The translations under genes and the position numbers were made by a program. A model generated the notes under the pieces. The model was not told the DNA's origin, did no database searches, and saw only the letters and a program-made list of their open reading frames with translations. A DNA stretch of 6,373 nucleotides, from contig CADCUA010000497.1 in assembly GCA_902805755.1 (NCBI GenBank), forward strand, positions 1 to 6,373. The letters run 5' to 3'. Shown here in pieces: positions 1 through 6,268 of this stretch. The DNA is from an uncultured Lysobacter sp. (GTDB lineage: Bacteria; Pseudomonadota; Gammaproteobacteria; Xanthomonadales; Xanthomonadaceae). Position 1 is the stretch's first letter, and every line of letters starts with the position of its first letter.

Positions 1-68
1 TGCAGGCCTCAGGACGGGATCGTCGGAGCCGCAACGTATCCACGCGAGCGTCTTCGCAGATCAGCGCA

Positions 69-98
69 GGGACGAACAGGCCGGAACCGGGGACGAAC
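69..98 (-). promoter_or_regulatory. Paired direct repeats resembling a LytTR (AlgR-type) binding site
   Basis: The 9-mer GGGACGAAC occurs exactly at 69-77 and again at 90-98: two identical boxes, a 12-bp spacer, a 21-bp period. Read on the minus strand they are CTGTTCGTC and GCGTTCGTC, each matching 8 of 9 bases of the AlgR recognition sequence CCGTTCGTC known from Pseudomonas. LytTR regulators such as AgrA and ComE bind two 9-bp direct repeats about two helical turns apart, the geometry seen here. The gene for a LytTR regulator is second in the operon that starts 50 bp downstream, so autoregulation is the natural reading. Identity and spacing are seen in the sequence; binding is inferred. 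Confidence 0.6.
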
Positions 99-111
99 GC
101 GGCACCGGCGA

Positions 112-140
112 TTGCGGGCAATGCAGCTGCGGTCTAGCCT
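112..140 (+). promoter_or_regulatory. Weak sigma70-like promoter candidate for the kinase operon
   Basis: TTGCGG (112-117) is followed after 17 bp by TAGCCT (135-140). Each hexamer matches only 3 of 6 consensus bases, but the spacing is ideal and the element sits just downstream of the paired LytTR-type boxes. Transcription would start near 147-149, at or next to the ATG at 149. No Shine-Dalgarno sequence is visible before that ATG, so a leaderless mRNA is possible. A weak promoter next to an activator site would suit an activated operon. This is a tentative call. Confidence 0.2.
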
Positions 141-148
141 GACCCGCA

Positions 149-1216
149 ATGCGCAAAGTCCCTTGGCTCATCGTGATTGGCGTGGTCGGCTGGTGGGCGC
201 TGAACGGCCTCATCTCGACCGTCCAGCTGCTGGCCGTGTTCTCGGCACGCGGCCGGGCTGCGACGGTGCAGGACGTCCTGCAATCGGAGATGGGCAACGC
301 CGCGCTCTGGGTGCCGTGCACGCTGTGGCTGTTGTGGTGCGCGGCGCGCATGCCGCTGCAGCGCGAACGCTGGATCGTGCCTTTGGCGTGGCTGCTGCTC
401 GCCGCCCTGACCGTAGGGGCGCTGCGTTCCACCGCGATGCTGATGCTGCACCCCTGGATCGGCTGGTACAACCAGCCGCCACAATGGAACGATGTGCTGG
501 TCGGCAACATGCTCAAGGATGCCCTCAGAGGCTGCCTGATCATCGGCGTCGGCCACGCACTGGTCTATGCGCAGCAGTCACGCACACGCGAACGGCAAGC
601 GCAGGTGCTGCAGGAGCGGCTGACGCAGGCGCGCCTGGACGCGCTGTCGGCGCAGCTCAATCCGCACTTTTTGTTCAACGCGTTGAACTCGATTGCCGAG
701 ATGGTGCATCACGATGCGGACGCGGCCGACCGCATGCTGGTGCAGCTCGGCGGGCTGTTGCGCCACAGCCTCGAGTCCGGTCGCCAGCAGTACACCTCCC
801 TGCACGACGAGCTCGGCGTGATCGACTGCTACATCGGCATCGAACAGGTGCGGCTCGGGGATCGGCTCCACTTCCACCGTGACATCAGCCCGGACGCGCT
901 TTACGCGCAGGTGCCACGGTTGATGCTGCAGCCGCTGGTGGAAAACGCGCTGACGCATGCCGTGGCGCAGCGCGAGTCGCCGAGCAGGGTCGAAGTGCGC
1001 GCCTGGTGCGAAGGCGACCGCCTGGTGCTCGAAGTGGTCGATGACGGTGCCGGCGTGCCGTCCAAACCGGGCTTCGGTTTGGGCCTGGCGAACACGCGCG
1101 ACCGCCTGGAATGCCTGTACGGCGAGGACCAGTCGCTGGACTTCGCGCCGTTGCCGGGCGGAGGCAGCCGGGTGCGCGTGTCGCTGCCGCTGAAGCGGGG
1201 CGCGCAGGATGGATGA
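149..1216 (+). CDS. Membrane sensor histidine kinase, LytS/AlgZ type
   Basis: 355 aa. This is probably the sensor of a two-component system: it autophosphorylates on His and passes phosphate to the LytTR regulator encoded next. The N-terminal third has about four membrane helices (roughly residues 6-30, 50-66, 74-100, 126-141) with short loops and no large extracellular domain, so the signal is probably sensed in or at the membrane. A short helical linker (142-165, rich in Arg and Gln) leads to the His_kinase domain with the NPHFLFN motif (171-177), phospho-acceptor His173. The ATPase part has the N box around Asn266 (LVENALTHA), the G1 motif DDGAGV (298-303) and the G2 motif GFGLGL (308-313), so it appears catalytically intact. 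An in-frame TGA at 140-142 makes ATG 149 the first possible start; no ribosome-binding site is visible before it. The 3' end overlaps the regulator gene by 8 bp, so translation is probably coupled. It resembles AlgZ/FimS of Pseudomonas in architecture, but orthology is not shown and no hemC follows the pair. Confidence 0.93.
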   Translation: MRKVPWLIVIGVVGWWALNGLISTVQLLAVFSARGRAATVQDVLQSEMGNAALWVPCTLWLLWCAARMPLQRERWIVPLAWLLLAALTVGALRSTAMLMLHPWIGWYNQPPQWNDVLVGNMLKDALRGCLIIGVGHALVYAQQSRTRERQAQVLQERLTQARLDALSAQLNPHFLFNALNSIAEMVHHDADAADRMLVQLGGLLRHSLESGRQQYTSLHDELGVIDCYIGIEQVRLGDRLHFHRDISPDALYAQVPRLMLQPLVENALTHAVAQRESPSRVEVRAWCEGDRLVLEVVDDGAGVPSKPGFGLGLANTRDRLECLYGEDQSLDFAPLPGGGSRVRVSLPLKRGAQDG

Positions 1217-1946
1217 CGTTCCGCTGCGCGTGCTGGTCGTGGACGACGAGCCGATGGCACGCGCGCGGCTGCGGCGCATGCTCGGCGCCGAGCACGGCGT
1301 GCACATCCTCGGCGAGTGCAGCAACGGCGAGGAAGCGGCGGCCGCTCTGGCCAGCATGAAACCGGACGTGGTGTTCCTCGACATCCAGATGCCTGGCATG
1401 GATGGCTTCGGCACGCTGCATCGCGCGTCGGCGGCGTGGCGACCGCACGTGGTGTTCGTGACCGCGTTCAGCGAACACGCGGTGGACGCGTTCGAACACG
1501 GCGCGGTCGATTACCTGCTCAAGCCCTATTCGCGCGAGCGCCTGCGGCTTTCACTGGAGCGTGCACGCGCCGGGCGCCAGCGCGTCGCGTCCGGTACGCA
1601 CGAGAATTTCCCCGAGCGCCTGCCCGTGCCGGTCGGACATCGGCTGCGCATGGTGCCGGTGCAATCGATCGACTGCGTGGTCGCGCAATTGAACTACGTC
1701 GAGCTGCATATCGGCGCGGAGCAACTGACGCTGCGCGAGACCATGGCCGCGATGGAAGCGCAACTCGACCCGCGGCAGTTCGTGCGCATCCACCGCTCGC
1801 GCATCGTGCGCATCGCCGCGGTGACGGAAATCGAGATGCTGGAGTCCGGGCGCTACGTGTTCCGGCTGGCATCGGGCGCACGCCTGGGCAGCGGGCCCGC
1901 CTATCGCGAGCGTGTGCGGGAGGCCTTCCGGCTGCGCGTTTCGTAG
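1209..1946 (+). CDS. LytTR-family DNA-binding response regulator
   Basis: 245 aa, close to the length of AlgR (248 aa). The receiver domain (about 6-120) has the acidic pocket Asp12/Asp13, phospho-acceptor Asp58 in FLDIQMPGMDG, Thr85 and Lys105 in DYLLKPYS, all in place. The C-terminal LytTR DNA-binding domain (about 140-240) shows the family hallmarks LNYVELH (161-167) and FVRIHRSRIV (191-200). The usual Ser-Arg near the C-terminus reads Ser228-Gly229, a small departure. It should be phosphorylated by the kinase encoded immediately upstream and act as a transcription factor. The ATG at 1209 lies inside the kinase gene, 5 bp before its TGA; a GGGG run at 1197-1200 is a possible ribosome-binding site. 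The paired boxes at 69-98 are its best candidate target in the window. The kinase-LytTR pairing recalls AlgZ-AlgR, but the downstream neighbour differs from the Pseudomonas hem genes, so this may be a paralogous system. Confidence 0.95.
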   Translation: MDDVPLRVLVVDDEPMARARLRRMLGAEHGVHILGECSNGEEAAAALASMKPDVVFLDIQMPGMDGFGTLHRASAAWRPHVVFVTAFSEHAVDAFEHGAVDYLLKPYSRERLRLSLERARAGRQRVASGTHENFPERLPVPVGHRLRMVPVQSIDCVVAQLNYVELHIGAEQLTLRETMAAMEAQLDPRQFVRIHRSRIVRIAAVTEIEMLESGRYVFRLASGARLGSGPAYRERVREAFRLRVS

Positions 1947-2015
1947 ATCGTCGCTGCGTCGCTCGCGGCCACGCGCACGGGTAACTATTGATCAGCCACG
2001 CGATAGCTCTAGCGT

Positions 2016-2040
2016 CACGGACGGCATGCACGAACGTTCG
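2016..2040. promoter_or_regulatory. Palindrome with AlgR-like half-sites upstream of the hybrid kinase
   Basis: CGAACGTTCG (2031-2040) is a perfect 10-bp palindrome. Its left part, read on the minus strand from 2037 to 2029, is ACGTTCGTG, 7 of 9 matches to the AlgR site CCGTTCGTC. A second 7-of-9 match, CCGTCCGTG, lies on the minus strand at 2024-2016. The two are 13 bp apart, not the 21 bp typical of LytTR dimers, so this is much weaker than the pair at 69-98. It could instead be an operator for an unrelated dimeric regulator. It lies about 125 bp before the hybrid kinase start. Confidence 0.2.
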
Positions 2041-2057
2041 GGTTGAGCCTTGTGTCG

Positions 2058-2098
2058 GGACATCGTGCGCCATGGGACAGGGCGTATCGTGGATGTCC
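2058..2098. repeat. Interrupted inverted repeat in the gap before the hybrid kinase
   Basis: GGACATC (2058-2064) and GATGTCC (2092-2098) are perfect 7-bp inverted arms. Inside them CGCC (2068-2071) can pair with GGCG (2081-2084) around a 9-base loop. The hexamer ATCGTG also occurs twice as a direct repeat (2062-2067 and 2086-2091). There is no T-run after it, so it is not a standard intrinsic terminator. It may be a regulator site or a weak hairpin in a leader; chance is also possible in DNA this rich in GC. Confidence 0.25.
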
Positions 2099-2152
2099 GC
2101 AGAATGGCTCATGCGCTTGGCGCGCGATAACACCGGTCGGACCACCTGCGTC

Positions 2153-2158
2153 TAAGAT
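2153..2158 (+). promoter_or_regulatory. -10-like hexamer just before the hybrid kinase
   Basis: TAAGAT matches 4 of 6 bases of TATAAT and ends 6 bp before the GTG at 2165, which would make the transcript nearly or fully leaderless. I find no acceptable -35 hexamer at 16-18 bp and no TGn extension, so support is thin. Its first three bases are also the in-frame TAA that bounds the hybrid kinase frame. Confidence 0.15.
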
Positions 2159-2164
2159 GATCCT

Positions 2165-4714
2165 GTGACCGACGGCCAGGTACCGCTTCAAGGACGGGCG
2201 AGAGATGTGTTCGGGTCCCCGATCACGCTGTCGGTGGTGGTGTTTGTATTCGCCCTGCTCGTGACCGGCAGCCTCGTCGCGGGGTTGGCCGCGGTGATCC
2301 GGCAGCAGGATCGACAGATATTCGAAGGTGCGGTGTCGCAATCACTGGATGCGATCCGCGAACGCCTTGCAGTCACCTCGACGCTCGTGCGCGGTACGGC
2401 CGGGCTGTTCCATGCGAGTGACAAGGTCAGCGGCGACGAGTTCCGTCAGTACGTGGCCAGCCTCGATCTTCGGCGGCAGTATCCGGGGATACTCGGTATC
2501 GGATTCACCAGAAAGCTGGATCCCGACGAAGTGCGCGGCTTCGAGCAGGATGTACGAGACACGGGACGCCCCGGCTTCCGCGTATGGCCGCACGGCCCTC
2601 GCGCCGAATACCACAGCATCGTGTACCTGGAGCCGCTGGACCAGCGCAATGCCGCGGCGGTCGGTTACGACATGGCGACAGACCCGGTGCGACGCGCGGC
2701 GATGACGGCAGCCCACGAGCGTGGCCAGCTTGTTGCCTCCGGAAAAGTCAGGCTGAAACAGGAGATCGACCCGGCCAGGCAGGCGGGGTTTCTGATGTAC
2801 CTGGCGGTCTACACGCGTCCGGTCGGGAAACGGCCCGGGGACCTGCTCGGCTATGTCTATGCGCCGCTGCGCGTGGACGACCTGCTGGCGGGCACGCGCG
2901 GCCGGGCGCCGAAGCTGGTCAGTTACGAACTTTTCGACGGCCCGCGCCCGGATCCGCAGTCGCTGCTGCGAGGCAATCCGCCGCACCAGGACTCGGCGCG
3001 CCTGCGTGCTGATCACACGATGGAAGTCGCAGGCAGGACCTGGCTGATCCGCTTTTCCAGTACGCCGGCGCTGGATGCGCGATCGCTGCAGTGGCTGGTG
3101 CCGTGGCTGGCGTTGGCTGCGCTGGTCGCCAGTGCGCTGCTTGCCCGGCTGAGCTGGTTGCAGGGGCGGGCGCGGCAAGTGGCCGAGTCCGCGGTCGCGC
3201 TCCAGCACGAGGCCGCGCAGGCCCTGCACCGTGAACGCACCTGGCTGGAGGCAACGCTTGGCAGTATCGGCGATGCGGTGATCGCGGTTGATGCAGGCGA
3301 GCGCATCACCTGGATGAATTCCGTGGCCGAGCGCCTGACGGGCAGGCCAAAGCATGAGGCGCTGGGTCATCCGATCGATGCGGTCGTACATGTCACGGCG
3401 ATCGATGACGACGGGTCGCAGGCGGCGCGCCTGGGCCAGCCGGGCCGCGGGCAGGCGATGCTTCACTCGCAGCAGGGCACGTCACGTCCTGTCGATCACA
3501 TCAGCGCCGCCATCCGGGACCATCAGGGCCATGCCTCCGGGTCCGTGATCGTGTTCCGCGATGCGTCCGAACGCCACCGCGTAGAGAACGAGTTGCGCGA
3601 GAGCGGTCGCAGGAAGGACGAATTCCTCGCCATGCTCGCGCATGAGCTGCGTAACCCGCTGGCGCCCATCCGCAATGCCGCGACATGGCTGGGCATGCAC
3701 TCGAACGGCAACGCACAGGTGGACGCCGCCAGCGCGATCATCGCCCGACAGGTCCAGCACATGGTCGAACTGGTGGACGACCTGCTCGATGTGTCGCGGG
3801 TCACGCGGGGCCTGGTGCGCATCGAAAGCGAAACGTTCGACCTGCATGCGTCGGCCCGTGCTGCGATCGAGCAGGTGGACGGATTGATCGGCAGCGCCGG
3901 GCACACGCTCGACCTGCAGCTCGAGGACGGCCCGCTATGGGTGCACGGCGACCGGGCCCGCCTGACGCAGGTGATCGCGAATCTGCTGAACAACGCCGCC
4001 AAATACACGCCGGCCCACGGTTGTATTTCCATGCGCATGGACCGCGTGCAGGGATGCATCCGCATCGAAGTCCAGGACAACGGCGTGGGCATCAGCCGCG
4101 AACTGCTGCCGCACGTATTCGAGCTTTTCACCCAGGGCGAGAGATGGCTGGACCGGTCGCAGGGTGGGCTCGGCATCGGTCTGGCGCTCGTGTCCTCGAT
4201 CGTGAAACTGCACGACGGAACCCTGCATGCGAAGAGCGACGGCCCCGGGACCGGCAGCACGTTCACCGTCATGCTGCCGGCAGCCAGCGCCCCTGCGCAG
4301 CAGGCCTGCCCGCCGGCCCCGGTGGCGGCGGTGAAAGCGCGGGAGCCGCTTCGCGTCGCGATCGTCGATGACAATGCGGACGCCCTGCGAACGACCGCCA
4401 TGCTGCTGGATGCACAGGGTTACCAGGTCGATACGTTTGCCGACGCCGAACTGACGTTGCAGTCGATCGGTGAGGCGCCGGCCGAGGTCTACATCCTGGA
4501 CATCGGCCTGCCGGGCATCAGTGGCCACGAACTCGCCCGACGCCTGCGGGCGCATCCGCTGACCGCGGAATCCAGGCTCCTCGCCCTGTCCGGCTATGGA
4601 CAGGCGGCGGACGTGGCCGCGTCCTCGGCCGCAGGGATCGACGAACATCTCGTCAAGCCCGTCAGTCCCGAGCGGCTGCTGGAGGCGTTGCAGAAAGTCG
4701 AGCGCCGAGCGTAG
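2165..4714 (+). CDS. CHASE-PAS hybrid sensor histidine kinase with C-terminal receiver
   Basis: 849 aa. Domains in order: helix 1 (about 19-45); periplasmic CHASE ligand-binding domain (about 75-300), recognisable from EFRQYV, GILGIGFTRKL, YLEPLDQRNAAAVGYDM and the following conserved run; helix 2 (about 309-329); short coiled coil (330-358); PAS domain (about 358-470); HisKA with MLAHELRNPLAP, phospho-acceptor His493; HATPase with N box NLLNNAAKYT (606-615), DNGVGI (638-643), FELFTQ (652-657) and GGLGIGLALV (667-676); receiver (about 728-845) with Asp735/Asp736, phospho-acceptor Asp779, Ser809 and Lys831. All catalytic residues appear present. There is no HAMP, HPt or output domain, so phosphate probably goes to a separate HPt protein or regulator, or the receiver is inhibitory; CHASE domains bind small ligands, unknown here. 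The start is uncertain: GTG 2165 is the first available after TAA 2153-2155, but GTG 2207 (residue 15) has AGGACGGG 8 bp upstream and would still keep helix 1. The 218-bp gap before it argues for its own transcription. Confidence 0.95.
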   Translation: MTDGQVPLQGRARDVFGSPITLSVVVFVFALLVTGSLVAGLAAVIRQQDRQIFEGAVSQSLDAIRERLAVTSTLVRGTAGLFHASDKVSGDEFRQYVASLDLRRQYPGILGIGFTRKLDPDEVRGFEQDVRDTGRPGFRVWPHGPRAEYHSIVYLEPLDQRNAAAVGYDMATDPVRRAAMTAAHERGQLVASGKVRLKQEIDPARQAGFLMYLAVYTRPVGKRPGDLLGYVYAPLRVDDLLAGTRGRAPKLVSYELFDGPRPDPQSLLRGNPPHQDSARLRADHTMEVAGRTWLIRFSSTPALDARSLQWLVPWLALAALVASALLARLSWLQGRARQVAESAVALQHEAAQALHRERTWLEATLGSIGDAVIAVDAGERITWMNSVAERLTGRPKHEALGHPIDAVVHVTAIDDDGSQAARLGQPGRGQAMLHSQQGTSRPVDHISAAIRDHQGHASGSVIVFRDASERHRVENELRESGRRKDEFLAMLAHELRNPLAPIRNAATWLGMHSNGNAQVDAASAIIARQVQHMVELVDDLLDVSRVTRGLVRIESETFDLHASARAAIEQVDGLIGSAGHTLDLQLEDGPLWVHGDRARLTQVIANLLNNAAKYTPAHGCISMRMDRVQGCIRIEVQDNGVGISRELLPHVFELFTQGERWLDRSQGGLGIGLALVSSIVKLHDGTLHAKSDGPGTGSTFTVMLPAASAPAQQACPPAPVAAVKAREPLRVAIVDDNADALRTTAMLLDAQGYQVDTFADAELTLQSIGEAPAEVYILDIGLPGISGHELARRLRAHPLTAESRLLALSGYGQAADVAASSAAGIDEHLVKPVSPERLLEALQKVERRA

Positions 4715-4726
4715 CGGCCGCTGCGG

Positions 4727-4758
4727 GTGCAGGTGTCCGGTCGTGCAGGTGCATGCAC
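4727..4758. repeat. Small direct repeat overlapping a palindrome
   Basis: GTGCAGGTG occurs at 4727-4735 and 4743-4751, 16 bp apart. The second copy runs into GTGCATGCAC (4749-4758), a perfect 10-bp palindrome. The palindrome lies just before the first copy of the promoter-like repeat (4768-4787), an upstream position suited to a regulator site. No family assignment is possible, and chance cannot be ruled out. Confidence 0.25.
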
Positions 4759-4767
4759 ATACCGTCC

Positions 4768-4835
4768 GTCGCGCCTCGATACTGCGCGGGAACGGACCTC
4801 ATCCGGCGCCTAACGGTCGCGCTTCTATACTGCGC
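4768..4835 (+). promoter_or_regulatory. Duplicated 20-bp promoter-like element before the DUF819 gene
   Basis: Positions 4768-4787 and 4816-4835 match at 18 of 20 bases, offset 48 bp, sharing GTCGCGC and ATACTGCGC. Each copy contains a -10-like hexamer: GATACT (4778-4783) and TATACT (4826-4831, 5 of 6 consensus). Copy one has TGCACA (4754-4759) 18 bp upstream, a 4-of-6 -35 match; copy two has no good -35. A start from copy two would give a leader of roughly 115 bases before the ATG at 4953. The repeat suggests tandem promoters for the DUF819 gene. The identity is seen directly; promoter function is inferred. Confidence 0.4.
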
Positions 4836-4952
4836 TGCGGCCGGCTGCTGGATACGCAGGCTGCCAGCTACGGACGTTGCCGTTTCCGACCGACGGCCGC
4901 TCGTGCGTGAACAACCTGACCTGCAGTGCCAAAGCGCTAGAACGAGGATTGG

Positions 4953-6209
4953 ATGGCGATCGAAACCACCGAGGCGACAACCGCCCTCATCACCAACGAC
5001 ATCGTCGTCTTCGGCCTGATCGCTGCGACGCTCGGTGCGGTCTTCTGGACCGCATCGCGGCCCGAAGCGCCGTTCCGTCGCTTCTACGCCGTGATCCCGG
5101 CGTTGCTGCTGTGCTACTTCATCCCCGGGCTCTACAACACGTTCGGGTTGATCGACGGTGCAAACAGCAAGCTCTACAACCCGATCGCGAGCCGCGTGCT
5201 GCTGCCTGCGGCGCTGGTGCTGCTGACGCTGTCGATCGACCTGCGGGCGGTTTTCCGTCTTGGTCCGAAGCTGCTGGTGATGTACGCGGCCGCATCGATC
5301 AGCGTGATGCTCGGCGCGGTTCTCGCATTCCTGCTGTTCCAGGCGGTGAGTCCCGAAACGGTCGCAGGCAACACCTGGGCCGGCATGACCGCGCTCGCGG
5401 GCAGCTGGATCGGTGGCGGCGCGAACATGCTGGCGATGAAGGAGATCTTCGCCGTCGATGCAACGACGTTCGGCCAGTTCGCCGTGGTGGATGTCGGCGT
5501 GGGCTACGTGTGGATGTCGGTGCTGATCTTCCTGGCGAGCAAGGCGGGCGCGATCGATGCGCGCAGCGGCGCCGACACGCGCGCGATCGAGGAGCTCAAG
5601 GAGCGCCTCACGGCGTTCCGCGAAGCGCATGCGCGCATTCCGACACTCACCGATCTGATGCTGATCGTGGGCCTGTCGTTCGGCATCGTCGGGCTTGCGC
5701 ATGCGATTGCCGGACCCGCCTCGGCCTGGTTCGGCGCGAATGTTTCGTGGGCGCGCTCGGTCAGCCTGCACGAGCCGTTCGTGTGGGTGGTCGCGATCTC
5801 CACGTTCGCCGGCCTGGGCCTGAGCTTCACGCGCGCGCGCATGCTGGAAGGCGCCGGCGCATCGACGATCGGACAGCTGCTGCTGTACTTCCTGATCGCC
5901 AGCATCGGCATGCAGATGGACATCCTGGCGCTGTTCGACCGGCCGGGCCTGTTCCTGCTCGGCATCGTCTGGATCAGCGTGCACATCCTGTTGCTGTGGC
6001 TGCTTGCGCGCGTGCTGCGCGTGCCGTTCTTCTATTTCGCGATCGGCTCGCAGAGCAACATCGGCGGCCCGGCCTCGGCGCCGGTGGTCGCATCGGTGTT
6101 CCATCCCTCGCTGGCACCGGTCGGCGCGCTGCTCGGCACGCTCGGGTACGCGACGGGCACGGGCCTGGCCTACCTGCTCGGGATGATCCTGCAGCGGCTG
6201 GCAGGCTGA
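4953..6209 (+). CDS. DUF819 (YjcL-like) family integral membrane protein
   Basis: 418 aa, a normal family length, almost entirely hydrophobic with about 12 membrane helices. Helices 1-6 lie at about 13-197, then a charged loop of about 35 residues (198-231), then helices 7-12 to the end. Family signatures are SWIGGGANMLAMKE (151-164) and NIGGPASAPVVASVFHP (369-385). The two halves look duplicated: Asp96-LRAVF matches Asp323-ILALF, and IGGGAN (153-158, fifth helix) matches IGGPAS (370-375, eleventh helix). Such pseudo-symmetry with Gly-rich broken helices is typical of the cation/anion transporter superfamily to which DUF819 is related, so a secondary transporter is the best guess; substrate and direction are unknown. 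The ATG is preceded by GAGG at 4944-4947 with a 5-bp spacer, which supports this start. It is probably transcribed from its own promoter in the 238-bp gap upstream. I see no terminator hairpin with a T-run after the stop. Confidence 0.93.
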   Translation: MAIETTEATTALITNDIVVFGLIAATLGAVFWTASRPEAPFRRFYAVIPALLLCYFIPGLYNTFGLIDGANSKLYNPIASRVLLPAALVLLTLSIDLRAVFRLGPKLLVMYAAASISVMLGAVLAFLLFQAVSPETVAGNTWAGMTALAGSWIGGGANMLAMKEIFAVDATTFGQFAVVDVGVGYVWMSVLIFLASKAGAIDARSGADTRAIEELKERLTAFREAHARIPTLTDLMLIVGLSFGIVGLAHAIAGPASAWFGANVSWARSVSLHEPFVWVVAISTFAGLGLSFTRARMLEGAGASTIGQLLLYFLIASIGMQMDILALFDRPGLFLLGIVWISVHILLLWLLARVLRVPFFYFAIGSQSNIGGPASAPVVASVFHPSLAPVGALLGTLGYATGTGLAYLLGMILQRLAG

Positions 6210-6268
6210 GGGCGTGCAGTAACCGGCGCCCGTTGCGTCGGCCGACCTTCCGCAGTTTGCGCGCGTGC

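Larger units (their letters stand above)
1..148. other. Upstream region of the kinase-regulator operon, no certain gene
   Basis: No convincing coding region was found. Two plus-strand frames are open from the window edge to stops at 135-137 and 140-142, and one minus-strand frame is open from about 126 down to position 1. None shows a recognisable domain, and their third-position GC is only moderately high (roughly 72-74% in the two I tallied). Any could be the end or start of a neighbouring gene cut by the window edge, but I cannot choose one. The visible content is regulatory: paired 9-bp boxes at 69-98 and a weak promoter candidate at 112-140, described separately. Confidence 0.5.

Noticed and set aside
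112..882. 256-codon plus-strand frame overlapping the LytS-type kinase
   Set aside because: Arg/Ala-rich out-of-frame translation; the overlapping frame carries the NPHFLFN and ATPase motifs.
2342..3466. 374-codon minus-strand frame opposite the hybrid kinase
   Set aside because: Low-complexity Arg/Gln-rich product, fully antisense to the CHASE and PAS domains, no recognisable motif.
4713..4722. AGCGGCCGCT palindrome at the hybrid kinase stop codon as a terminator
   Set aside because: No loop between the arms and no T-run afterwards; a 10-bp GC palindrome is common in such DNA.
4762..4770. CCGTCCGTC, 8 of 9 to the AlgR site, before the DUF819 gene
   Set aside because: A single box with no partner 21 bp away on either side; isolated near-matches are expected in GC-rich sequence.
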